Shown here one piece after another: positions 1-7,444 of a stretch of 7,576 nt of DNA (positions are counted from its first letter, which is position 1; each line of letters begins with the position of its first letter). The notes beneath the pieces were generated by a model. That model was not told where the DNA came from and ran no database searches. It worked only from the letters and a program-made list of their open reading frames with translations. The position numbers were made by a program, and so were the translations under genes. Source of the DNA: Clostridium sp. CAG:417. Its GTDB lineage: Bacteria; Bacillota_I; Bacilli_A; RF39; UBA660. The DNA lies in assembly GCA_000432835.1 (NCBI GenBank), contig FR890366.1, forward strand, positions 9,859-17,434. The letters are read 5' to 3'.

Positions 1-7
1 GGTACAT
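1..7 (-). CDS. Possible start of a further downstream gene (runs off the window)
   Basis: After the stop codon of the second exporter gene (21-23), the minus strand reads AAGGA (20-16), 8 nt of spacing, then ATG at 7-5. This SD and start geometry suggests another gene 13 nt downstream in the same operon, of which only the first two codons (Met-Tyr) and one base are visible. No terminator is seen in the 20 bases after the exporter gene. Nothing can be said about its product, and the pattern could be chance. Confidence 0.35.
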
Positions 8-20
8 CTCTGTAATCCTT

Positions 21-1976
21 TTAAACATTTTCAAATTGTGAATTATATAAATCAGCATAGAAACCATTTTTCTTTATTAGTTCCTCATGATTTCCTTGTT
101 CAATAATATTTCCATCTTTCATAACTAATATTAAATCAGCATTTTTAATAGTTGATAAACGATGAGCAATAATAAATGAAGTTCTTCCATGTGTAAGTTT
201 ATCCATAGCCTTTTGAACAAGTTCTTCAGTTCTTGTATCAACAGATGATGTTGCCTCATCTAAAATCAAGAAAGGAGCATCTTTTATCATTCCACGTGCA
301 ATAGTCATCAATTGTTTTTGTCCTTGACTTACTGAATCGCTATCATCTAACATAGCATCTAATCCACCAGGTAAAGTTTTTATAAAATGATCAACTCCAA
401 CAGTTCTACAAGCTTTCCATATTTCTTGATCACTAACACTTTCCTTATTAAATCTAATATTATCACGAACACTACCATCAAATAACCATGTATCTTGAAG
501 TACCATAATAAATAAATCATGAATGTTTTCTCTGGTAAGTTTTTTAGTAGAAACACCATCAATAAGGATATCTCCAGAATTTATTTCATAAAATTTCATT
601 AATAGGTTAACCATAGTAGTTTTACCAGCACCCGTTGGTCCAACTATTGCAATTTTTTGGCCAGGCTCTGCTACACAACTAAAATCTTTAATAATAACTC
701 TGTTTTTATCATATCCAAATTTAACATTTTTGAATTCTATTTTACCTTTTACTTTACTTTTATCTAAATGTTTTACTAAATTAGACTCACTTGTCATCTC
801 TTTTTCATCTAAAAACTCAAATACTCTTTCACTAGCAGCAGCCGTTGATTGAAGACTAGTCATCGCTTGCGCTATTTGAGAAAGTGGATTAGTAAATAAT
901 CTAACATAAATCATAAAAGCAACAATTACTCCAAATGTAATTACATTATTAGTTACGAGTAAGGCCCCAACTACACACACAACTACATAACCAAAATTTC
1001 CAATGAATCCCATTATAGGAGGCATTAAACCTGATAAAAATTGACTCTTTCTATTGCATTCATATAATTTGCTATTAAGCTTATCAAACTCAACATTAGA
1101 CTCTTTATCACCATTATATGCTTTTACAACATTATGCCCTGAATAAACCTCTTCAATATAACCATTTAAATTTCCTAACTCTTTTTGTCTTTGAACGAAG
1201 TATTTTTGAGATTTACCCAAAATAGCTCCCATCAAACCAAATCCTATTAAACTAGCTAAAATTGCTGAAATAGCCATTATCCAGTTAGTTATAAACATCA
1301 TAATAATAGAACCAATAAATAAAGTTATACTACTAACCAAAGTACCTAAACTTTGATTAAGATTTTGAGCAATAGTATCTACATCATTAGTTATTCTTGA
1401 TAATACATCACCAGTTTCATGTTGATCAAAATATTTTAATGGTAATGTATTTATTTTCTTACTTATTCTACTTCTCAAATCCTTTGCAAATCCATTAGAA
1501 ACAGTAGTCATTAAATAACCCTGAATATAACTAAATAAAGAACTTACTAAATACATTATACATAGAAATAAAGCAATACTTTCTACCTTAGCCATATCCA
1601 TACTTGGTTTAATCTTATTATAAATTGGTTTAGGAAGAGTATCAAGTTTAGCTAATGTCTTCTTAGTATCATCACTCTTTTTTATAGATCCCATTACTTC
1701 TGTAAATTTCATTTTATCACTCATACTAATATTAGGATCCATCATTATATTCTTAATTCTTTTTTCTGAAATATTAGGTTTTATTCCAGCTGTAACAGTG
1801 TCTGTTAAATCAGACAACTTATTTGGTGCAATCAAAGATAATATTGAACTAACCATAGCAAGAGTTAGCGCTATTATTAATAGTATTTTAAAATTACTTA
1901 GATTGCTTAATAGTCTTTTAATAGATCCTTTGAAGTCCTTAGACTTTTCAAAGTTTCTTCCTCCAGGTCTAGGCAT
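21..1976 (-). CDS. Heterodimeric ABC exporter, catalytically competent half-transporter (LmrD/BmrD/TM288-like)
   Basis: This 651-residue protein is a half-size ABC exporter with a membrane domain fused to an ATPase domain, probably exporting drugs, lipophilic compounds or peptides across the cytoplasmic membrane. Membrane segments are predicted near residues 30-52, 131-156, 209-230, 232-254, 318-341 and 343-362. The ATPase shows Walker A GPTGAGKT (446-453), Q-loop Gln494, signature VSQGQ (549-553), Walker B FLILDE with catalytic Glu574, D-loop SSVD (577-580) and switch His605. The signature has Gln where the consensus has Gly (SGGQ), while Walker B and the His are canonical, as in the consensus-site subunit of heterodimeric exporters. 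The start ATG has a strong SD 9 nt upstream, inside the 3' end of the preceding exporter gene, which it overlaps by 8 nt; the two are surely co-transcribed and probably translationally coupled. At about 650 residues it is longer than its partner mainly because of a Lys-rich external segment between TM1 and TM2 (about 57-130). The N-terminal basic PRPGGRNFEKSKDFKGS stretch is typical of Firmicutes YheH-like proteins. The substrate cannot be read from sequence. Confidence 0.95.
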   Translation of the reverse strand: MPRPGGRNFEKSKDFKGSIKRLLSNLSNFKILLIIALTLAMVSSILSLIAPNKLSDLTDTVTAGIKPNISEKRIKNIMMDPNISMSDKMKFTEVMGSIKKSDDTKKTLAKLDTLPKPIYNKIKPSMDMAKVESIALFLCIMYLVSSLFSYIQGYLMTTVSNGFAKDLRSRISKKINTLPLKYFDQHETGDVLSRITNDVDTIAQNLNQSLGTLVSSITLFIGSIIMMFITNWIMAISAILASLIGFGLMGAILGKSQKYFVQRQKELGNLNGYIEEVYSGHNVVKAYNGDKESNVEFDKLNSKLYECNRKSQFLSGLMPPIMGFIGNFGYVVVCVVGALLVTNNVITFGVIVAFMIYVRLFTNPLSQIAQAMTSLQSTAAASERVFEFLDEKEMTSESNLVKHLDKSKVKGKIEFKNVKFGYDKNRVIIKDFSCVAEPGQKIAIVGPTGAGKTTMVNLLMKFYEINSGDILIDGVSTKKLTRENIHDLFIMVLQDTWLFDGSVRDNIRFNKESVSDQEIWKACRTVGVDHFIKTLPGGLDAMLDDSDSVSQGQKQLMTIARGMIKDAPFLILDEATSSVDTRTEELVQKAMDKLTHGRTSFIIAHRLSTIKNADLILVMKDGNIIEQGNHEELIKKNGFYADLYNSQFENV

Positions 1977-3732
1977 TGTCTAACTCCTCCTTTGATAATT
2001 GCGATAAGGCAATTTCTTTATAAACTTCACAGTTTTTTAATAATTCTTTATGTGTTCCAATACCAATACATTCACCCTTATCTAAAACTACTATTTTATC
2101 AGCATTAATAATTGTTCCAATTCTTTGAGCAACTATTAAACTAGTAGCACTATTAGTATATTTTTTTAATTCTTTTCTTAAAACAGAATCAGTCTTATAA
2201 TCAAGTGCACTAAATGAGTCATCGAATATATATATTTCTGGATTACGAGCTATAGCACGAGCTATTGCTAAACGTTGTTTTTGACCCCCAGATACGTTTG
2301 TTCCACCTCTAGCTATATGAGCATCATATTCGCCCTCCATCTTACAAACAAATTCACTACCTTGACTAACTTCGATTGCTTTTTTTATTTCTTCTAAAGT
2401 AGGTTTACTACGTCCATTATCACCATAGGCTACATTTTGTGCTACTGTACCAGTAAACATAACAGCCTTTTGTGGTACATAACCAATTTTATTATGAAGT
2501 GCCTCTTGGGTATAATCTTTTACATTTACACCATCAACAAGTACCTCTCCATCAGTAGCATCATAAAATCTTGGAACTAGATTTATTAAACTAGATTTAC
2601 CACTACCAGTTGATCCAATAAACGCCACAACATCTCCCTTATTGGCTTTAAATGAAATATTTTTAAGTAAATAATCATCAGCATCTGGATACTTAAAGGA
2701 AACATTTTTAAATTCAACAGTTCCTACTTCTTTTGTATCATTTCCTAAGAATGTTCCATCCTTAATTGATATATCTTGATCAAATATTTCATTAATACGG
2801 CGAGCTGATACTTGAGCTCTTGGCCACATCATGAATATCATAGCAAGCATCAAAAATGACATGATAACTTGCATTCCATAACTAGAAAATACAACCATAT
2901 TACTAAATAAAGTTATTTTTTGAACCATACCAGCTGCAGCTATTAAATGAGCTCCAATAAAGTAAATTCCTAAAGTTAAAAATTGCATAACTATATTCAT
3001 AACAGGATTTAAAATAGCAAAACAACGTTGATTAAATAACTGCGTTTTAGTTAGTTCATTGTTAACATCTCCAAATCTTTTTTCCTGATAATTTTCAGCA
3101 TTAAAAGCTCTTATTACTCTAATACCAGTTAAGTTTTCACGTGTAACTCCATTAATTTTATCGATTAATTTCTGTACTATTTGGAATCTTGGCATAACTA
3201 TAATCATTAGTAAACCTATAGTGAATAATAAAACAACAACACAACCACCTGTTAAAAGACTCCACTCTATACTCTTATTAACAATCTTACTAATTGCCCA
3301 AACAGCCATAATTGGAGCTTTAATTAACATTTGTAATCCCATAGCTATTAACATTTCTACTTGTGTAACATCATTTGTTGTTCTAGTAATTAAACTACTT
3401 GTAGAAAACTTCTTAATTTCCTCTGTTCCAAAGTCTTCAACTCTTCTAAATATTTGCTTCCTCAAATCGAGAGAAAAATCTGCCGCTATCATTGAAGAAA
3501 AATATCCTACTATAACAGCCGATATCAAACTACCAAAAGCACATCCTAACATATATAAACCCTGTATTAATATATCATTAAGTGTACTATCTTCACTTTG
3601 TACTAATACTGTAATTTCAGACATATAATCTGGTAATTTTAAATCAAGCCATACTTGAACTACAATAAACAAAATACAAAGTATTATATAAAAAATGTCT
3701 TTTTTCGAAAAATCCTTAAATAATTTAAACAT
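1969..3732 (-). CDS. Heterodimeric ABC exporter, degenerate-site half-transporter (LmrC/BmrC/TM287-like)
   Basis: This 587-residue half-size ABC exporter is the likely partner of the next gene. Six membrane segments are predicted near residues 12-30, 56-78, 131-150, 158-180, 240-265 and 275-300, followed by the ATPase domain. It has Walker A GSTGSGKS (373-380), Q-loop Gln421, a canonical signature VSGGQ (480-484), Walker B YIFDD (501-505) and D-loop SALD (508-511). Two key residues differ from an active ATPase: Asp505 sits where the catalytic Glu is expected, and Gln536 (in AQRIGTI) replaces the switch His. This combination is known from the degenerate subunit of TM287/288, LmrCD and BmrCD-type exporters. 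Its good signature should complete the active site built on the partner's Glu574 and His605. The length is normal for the family. The ATG start is preceded by AAAGGAG with a short 4-nt spacing. It is the first gene of its transcript, behind its own sigma-A promoter and a structured leader. The family assignment is firm; substrate and drug phenotype are inference. Confidence 0.95.
   Translation of the reverse strand: MFKLFKDFSKKDIFYIILCILFIVVQVWLDLKLPDYMSEITVLVQSEDSTLNDILIQGLYMLGCAFGSLISAVIVGYFSSMIAADFSLDLRKQIFRRVEDFGTEEIKKFSTSSLITRTTNDVTQVEMLIAMGLQMLIKAPIMAVWAISKIVNKSIEWSLLTGGCVVVLLFTIGLLMIIVMPRFQIVQKLIDKINGVTRENLTGIRVIRAFNAENYQEKRFGDVNNELTKTQLFNQRCFAILNPVMNIVMQFLTLGIYFIGAHLIAAAGMVQKITLFSNMVVFSSYGMQVIMSFLMLAMIFMMWPRAQVSARRINEIFDQDISIKDGTFLGNDTKEVGTVEFKNVSFKYPDADDYLLKNISFKANKGDVVAFIGSTGSGKSSLINLVPRFYDATDGEVLVDGVNVKDYTQEALHNKIGYVPQKAVMFTGTVAQNVAYGDNGRSKPTLEEIKKAIEVSQGSEFVCKMEGEYDAHIARGGTNVSGGQKQRLAIARAIARNPEIYIFDDSFSALDYKTDSVLRKELKKYTNSATSLIVAQRIGTIINADKIVVLDKGECIGIGTHKELLKNCEVYKEIALSQLSKEELDNA
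1984..1993 (-). promoter_or_regulatory. Ribosome binding site of the second exporter gene, inside the first
   Basis: AAAGGAGGAG on the minus strand contains a full AGGAGG (1991-1986) 9 nt before the ATG at 1976-1974. It lies within the coding end of the upstream exporter gene, where it encodes part of SKEEL. It fixes the start of the second gene and, with the 8-nt overlap, suggests coupled translation and balanced production of the two subunits. Confidence 0.88.
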
Positions 3733-3736
3733 AAAT

Positions 3737-3743
3737 CTCCTTT
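3737..3743 (-). promoter_or_regulatory. Ribosome binding site of the first exporter gene
   Basis: AAAGGAG on the minus strand lies 4 nt before the ATG at 3732-3730. The spacing is short but workable, and no other ATG nearby has a better site, which supports this start. Confidence 0.75.
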
Positions 3744-3746
3744 CTT

Positions 3747-3792
3747 GTTACTAAAAAGCCAAAAAGAGTTCCTACCTACCTCTCTTAGTAAC
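3747..3792 (-). promoter_or_regulatory. Leader stem-loop or operator before the ABC exporter genes
   Basis: Between the predicted transcription start and the SD lies a perfect 8-bp inverted repeat, GTTACTAA (3792-3785) and TTAGTAAC (3754-3747). In RNA it extends to 11 pairs using two G-U pairs. The 24-nt loop holds the tandem GGTAGGTAGG (3780-3771) and a CTC that could pair with GAG at 3784-3782. The 3' arm ends 3 nt before the AAAGGAG SD, so the SD itself stays free when the stem is folded. The length between the arms fits an RNA hairpin better than a simple dimeric repressor site. I recognise no known riboswitch class. The role is inferred from position only. Confidence 0.55.
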
Positions 3793-3801
3793 TGCTAATA
3801 A

Positions 3802-3830
3802 ATTGTAATACATTTAAAAATTATTGTCAA
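3802..3830 (-). promoter_or_regulatory. Sigma-A promoter of the ABC exporter operon
   Basis: On the minus strand a perfect -35 TTGACA (3830-3825) is followed after exactly 17 bp by TACAAT (3807-3802), one mismatch from the consensus -10. It lies just past the T-tract of the upstream terminator. Transcription would start near 3796-3795, giving a leader of about 64 nt. Such a close match to consensus suggests high basal strength, so any control probably comes from a repressor or from the leader. Confidence 0.85.
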
Positions 3831-3838
3831 ACAAACAC

Positions 3839-3871
3839 AAAAAAATAAAACCACAATAATGTGATTTTATT
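3839..3871 (-). terminator. Rho-independent terminator of the glucosaminidase gene
   Basis: Read on the minus strand, left arm AATAAAATCACA (3871-3860), loop TTAT (3859-3856) and right arm TGTGGTTTTATT (3855-3844) form a 12-bp stem with one G-U pair, running into a T-rich tail (3845-3839). The left arm contains the stop codon TAA (3869-3867) and the last two bases of the final Glu codon, so the terminator begins inside the coding end. It should separate this transcript from the exporter genes. Confidence 0.88.
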
Positions 3872-6800
3872 CTACTATTAACTCTATTCTATTATTTCTC
3901 TCTTTATTAAGTATAATAGAATATTTTTTATTATTTATTATTGCACTAGCGTCATTAATCATTCCAAATACATCACTAACTTCACCATAATCGGCCACAT
4001 CTTTTGTTTTTGTATAGACGATAATTGCATATCTTCCCTTTTCTAAAGAACTAATATTTAGGCTTTTATCATACCAAACAAAATCTTTGTTTTTATTATC
4101 TGAAGTTAAAACATCATAACTACCTTTATTTGTACTTCCTAAATCAAATTTATATTGTTTAAAGGATGTTGTCTCTTCAAATATAACACTACGTTCCAAA
4201 ACACTATTTTGTTCATAACTGATACCATAGTTGTATGAAGTACCAACTAATTTTAATTCCTTATCCACAAAACTTATATCATCATAATTATTAATCATAT
4301 TTCGATAGGTGTTTGAAGTGCTTGTAGTAATTAAGCTTTCACGGATATTTAATTCAATTTCCTGGGCTTTTGAACCTAAATTAACTTTAAAGTTATAACC
4401 ATATTTACCATCTACATTTCTTCTTGAAATATCTTTATTAAATACATTAGTAACTTTTTCTAAAGAATAATATGAGTTTGTTGCGGCTTCCATATATAGA
4501 TCATAATCGCCTATCAAACCTTCACCAAAATCAATTTCTCCCTTAAACCAAGAAGAACTATAATCATATCCATTCTCGCTACCTAAATCAAAAGGAACAT
4601 CAGTAGTCCAACGTTGAACTTTAAATTTATATGTTTTAGCAGTAACTTTATTTTTTAGAACTAAATAATAATTGATTTTATCACTTGCTCTATTATTAAT
4701 ATTTTTTATGATTAGGTACCCACTAATACTATATTTTTTTGTTGTTTTATTAAATGACAAATCATTTAAATAAAACTCTCCATCTTTTTTCTCTTTTTCT
4801 TCATCTGTCTTTTCTTTTTCAACTATTACTTTTATTTCTTTGACTACTTTATGACCAAAACTATCTACTACTTCATATGAAACTTTATACGTTCCTTCCT
4901 TACTTGTATCTACATTATTAAATACTACTTTAATTTTACTCGTTATGTCTTTATCTTCATTATCATATGCACTTACATTTTCTTTTTCCTTAAATGTATC
5001 ACCTATACTTAGATAAACATCATTAGCATTGATTACTGGCTCTAAATCAGCAATTACTGTAATTGTAATTTGTTTAGTAACTTCAGCTTTCAAGCTATCT
5101 ACTACCTTATATGTAATAACATATTTACCTGGAGTATTAAAATCTACTGTACCACTATATGTAATACTAGCAGTAAGATCACCATCCTCTGTATCAAACG
5201 CTGTTGCTAAACTAGCTAAATCAATTTTCTTACCTTGTACTACTTGAGTATCTTTTGCACTAATCACTGGTACATTATTAACCGGAACAGTATTATCCTT
5301 TAATAAACTAATTGATGCATCACTATCTGTTTTTAAAGTGTAACCATAACTATTATCATTAGAAGTAAGACTTATAGGTACTTTTAAATAAGTTTTTCCA
5401 TCATTTCCAACTTTTTCACCTAAAACAGGTAAATAAGTTCCATCATAAATTCCACTTACAATTGTTGACTTTTCATTAGCGCTAACAAATACATTAGAAC
5501 TATATCCTACAGGTATTACTGTTTGTTTACCATAAGTTCCACCAACTAACTTAATATTAGCTGCACTAACCCATTCTTTTTGATCATGTTTGTAATCACT
5601 ACTTACTAAATAACTAACTACTTTATTATTAGTATCAACTGCTCTATCATAAACCATAACATACTTATTTTTTAAAAGTTTCTTACCTGTTTCTTCAAGT
5701 AATCCACCATCATAATAATACATAGTATCATTTGTTGTAAGTCCTACTTTAGGTGTTAAAGTATTAGAATCATTATAATAACTATATTGATAATCTCTTC
5801 CTTGATATGGATAAACATCACTTACATCTTTCAAACCACTTTTAGCTGTATTGATTTTCTTAAAATAAGCACTTGGTACATAAACATAACTATTTTCCCA
5901 ATCAAACTTAGAGGCATAACTACCATAGCTATCTTTATTACTATTAAGATTCTTATCACTTACTATTTTATACCAAACATTACTACCAGCAACATAATCA
6001 CCTGTAACTTCCGCTACAACAATGACTGGTATTTCCATATTTTTTATATTATAAACGGCCTTAGAACTATTAGAAGCACTAGCTCTTGCTACTAAAGAAG
6101 TCGTATTGATTGCTAACTGATAATAGTTATAATCTTGAAGTCCATAATATTTATCAAAACGATAGTAGTAAGACGCTGCTTTTTCTCCCCAAAAAGGATC
6201 AGATGCATATCTCACATTCCATCCACCTTGTTTATTACCAAAGTGTCCACCATTATAATTATAGTGGTTAGCATTCTGATACATGTCGGTAACAAAATGT
6301 TGGGCATGATTATAAATACTACCTTGATATGTTAAGAATCCATAGGCTGAACCAAATGGACTAGAATCAACTGCTCCTTGACCATAGCCATTATTTTTTG
6401 AAATAGCTATATTACTTCTTCCCGAATTACTTTCATTTCTACCTAAACCTAATGACAATATGGCATTACCACCATACTGACTTTCAGCATAAATAAGATA
6501 AGTTCCCATACCATATAACTTTGAAACATTACTAGTATCTTGATTCTTAATATTTAACGTATTACCATAAACACTTTCTGTATATTCTAACCCATCTCTA
6601 ATATATTTATTGATATTTGCTGCAGAATAATTAGTTTTTGAGTGATTTGGTAAATACTGATAATAATTATAATATGGAACATTTTTATTTACTGCATTAT
6701 TATAATTATTGTTCTTATAGTCATCAATCATCTTATATTGATTAGTATAAAAATAATGCGCATCATAACTATAATAATTTTTATTATTAAGAAGTCCCTC

Positions 6801-7427
6801 AGGTAAAGGTCCTATTTGTATTCCGTAATAGCTACTTAAAGTATTAGAAATTTTTTTAGCAAAGTTATGTTTAAAAATATTTCCTGTGCTCCTATAAAAG
6901 CCTATTGAATAAACCCAAACAAGAGGAACTATTTCGTAACTGTCCTCATTTGTCCAGCCTTTATAACCAGCAACTTTAACTAATGCTCTTCTAGATGAAT
7001 AATCAAAGCCTAAAAAAGCTCCGTCTACTGCACCAGTACTTCTATTATTAACCATATATGAATTAGAAGTCGTAGACGTAGTATCAGGATAATAATTAAT
7101 TACTTTACTACCTTTTAAAGTTAAATCAACTAAAGCATATTTGGCATTTACTATCTTAGTTTTACCATTATTTCTTTCAAAGATAATAACATCTTTATTA
7201 GTATTAGCATTCATAGCATTTACTGCCTCATTATAAGTTCCATAACACCCTACTGTATCAGCATAAGTACTGCTAGGATCTCCAGCTTTACCCTCTTTAG
7301 CAATAGCAACCTCATAGTTACTACAAACATTTCTATCTCGATATTCACTACTCGTTAAGGCATGAACATTTAATGGAAATATAAATAAACAAAATATAAA
7401 CATAAAAATATATTTAACATATCTCAT
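3867..7427 (-). CDS. Secreted multi-domain N-acetylglucosaminidase (autolysin) with SH3-like and Ig-like domains
   Basis: This 1186-residue exported protein probably cleaves the glycan strands of peptidoglycan at N-acetylglucosamine. A signal peptide (1-23, MRYVKYIFMF..., cleavage after NVHA) leads into an N-terminal region (24-265) rich in Tyr and Asn and holding the only two cysteines of the mature protein (35 and 61). The region around YYNYYQYLPNHSKTNYSA resembles the segment before the glucosaminidase domain in staphylococcal-type autolysins. The glucosaminidase domain (Pfam Glucosaminidase, GH73-like) spans about 268-430, with likely catalytic Glu332 in NESNSGRSNIA, then KNNGYG and YASDP. 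Three SH3-like segments follow (about 441-525, 559-628, 637-709), then two Ig-like domains of DUF5011 type (718-793 and 795-871, with DTEDGDLT and DNEDKDIT), a charged Lys/Glu linker (872-882), and two diverged tandem modules (883-1030 and 1050-1186). There is no LPXTG signal or C-terminal membrane helix, so wall attachment would be non-covalent. I chose ATG 7425-7427 because GGGAGG lies 7 nt upstream; an earlier TTG at 7440-7442 and ATG at 7431-7433 overlap or abut that SD. It is a separate unit from the exporter genes. Confidence 0.9.
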   Translation of the reverse strand: MRYVKYIFMFIFCLFIFPLNVHALTSSEYRDRNVCSNYEVAIAKEGKAGDPSSTYADTVGCYGTYNEAVNAMNANTNKDVIIFERNNGKTKIVNAKYALVDLTLKGSKVINYYPDTTSTTSNSYMVNNRSTGAVDGAFLGFDYSSRRALVKVAGYKGWTNEDSYEIVPLVWVYSIGFYRSTGNIFKHNFAKKISNTLSSYYGIQIGPLPEGLLNNKNYYSYDAHYFYTNQYKMIDDYKNNNYNNAVNKNVPYYNYYQYLPNHSKTNYSAANINKYIRDGLEYTESVYGNTLNIKNQDTSNVSKLYGMGTYLIYAESQYGGNAILSLGLGRNESNSGRSNIAISKNNGYGQGAVDSSPFGSAYGFLTYQGSIYNHAQHFVTDMYQNANHYNYNGGHFGNKQGGWNVRYASDPFWGEKAASYYYRFDKYYGLQDYNYYQLAINTTSLVARASASNSSKAVYNIKNMEIPVIVVAEVTGDYVAGSNVWYKIVSDKNLNSNKDSYGSYASKFDWENSYVYVPSAYFKKINTAKSGLKDVSDVYPYQGRDYQYSYYNDSNTLTPKVGLTTNDTMYYYDGGLLEETGKKLLKNKYVMVYDRAVDTNNKVVSYLVSSDYKHDQKEWVSAANIKLVGGTYGKQTVIPVGYSSNVFVSANEKSTIVSGIYDGTYLPVLGEKVGNDGKTYLKVPISLTSNDNSYGYTLKTDSDASISLLKDNTVPVNNVPVISAKDTQVVQGKKIDLASLATAFDTEDGDLTASITYSGTVDFNTPGKYVITYKVVDSLKAEVTKQITITVIADLEPVINANDVYLSIGDTFKEKENVSAYDNEDKDITSKIKVVFNNVDTSKEGTYKVSYEVVDSFGHKVVKEIKVIVEKEKTDEEKEKKDGEFYLNDLSFNKTTKKYSISGYLIIKNINNRASDKINYYLVLKNKVTAKTYKFKVQRWTTDVPFDLGSENGYDYSSSWFKGEIDFGEGLIGDYDLYMEAATNSYYSLEKVTNVFNKDISRRNVDGKYGYNFKVNLGSKAQEIELNIRESLITTSTSNTYRNMINNYDDISFVDKELKLVGTSYNYGISYEQNSVLERSVIFEETTSFKQYKFDLGSTNKGSYDVLTSDNKNKDFVWYDKSLNISSLEKGRYAIIVYTKTKDVADYGEVSDVFGMINDASAIINNKKYSIILNKERNNRIELIVE

Positions 7428-7434
7428 ATCCATA

Positions 7435-7440
7435 CCTCCC
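7435..7440 (-). promoter_or_regulatory. Ribosome binding site that decides the glucosaminidase start
   Basis: GGGAGG on the minus strand lies 7 nt before ATG 7427-7425. ATG 7433-7431 is only 1 nt away and the TTG at 7442-7440 overlaps the site, so both are unlikely starts. The chosen start also gives a clean signal peptide beginning MRYVK. Confidence 0.8.
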
Positions 7441-7444
7441 AATA

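Noticed and set aside
380..1983. Short open frames at 380-562 (minus) and 1798-1983 (plus)
   Set aside because: Both overlap the well-supported exporter gene in other frames or on the other strand and look like shadows.
3221..3628. Plus-strand open frame of 135 codons
   Set aside because: It lies wholly inside the first exporter gene on the other strand, has no SD and shows no recognisable protein family; it mirrors the hydrophobic membrane domain.
3758..3786. Intrinsic terminator or attenuator in the exporter leader (AAGAG/CTCTT followed by T-run)
   Set aside because: The stem is only 5 bp with a 13-nt loop and a T-run shared with the arm, too weak to call as a terminator.
3839..3871. Bidirectional terminator
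   Set aside because: On the plus strand the stem is followed by a mixed TTCTACT sequence rather than a good T-tract, and there is no plus-strand gene to terminate.
3867..4000. Sortase anchor at the C-terminus of the glucosaminidase
   Set aside because: There is no LPXTG-like motif, hydrophobic segment or basic tail; the protein ends ...RIELIVE.
5029..6335. Three plus-strand open frames (5029-5247, 5787-6095, 6135-6335)
   Set aside because: All are antisense to the glucosaminidase gene, with Ile/Thr-rich low-complexity translations and no supporting RBS or family match.
7362..7427. Lipoprotein signal around the Cys in the glucosaminidase signal peptide
   Set aside because: The Cys (residue 13) is in the middle of the hydrophobic core (MFIFCLFIF) and lacks a lipobox; the NVHA site fits ordinary signal peptidase cleavage.
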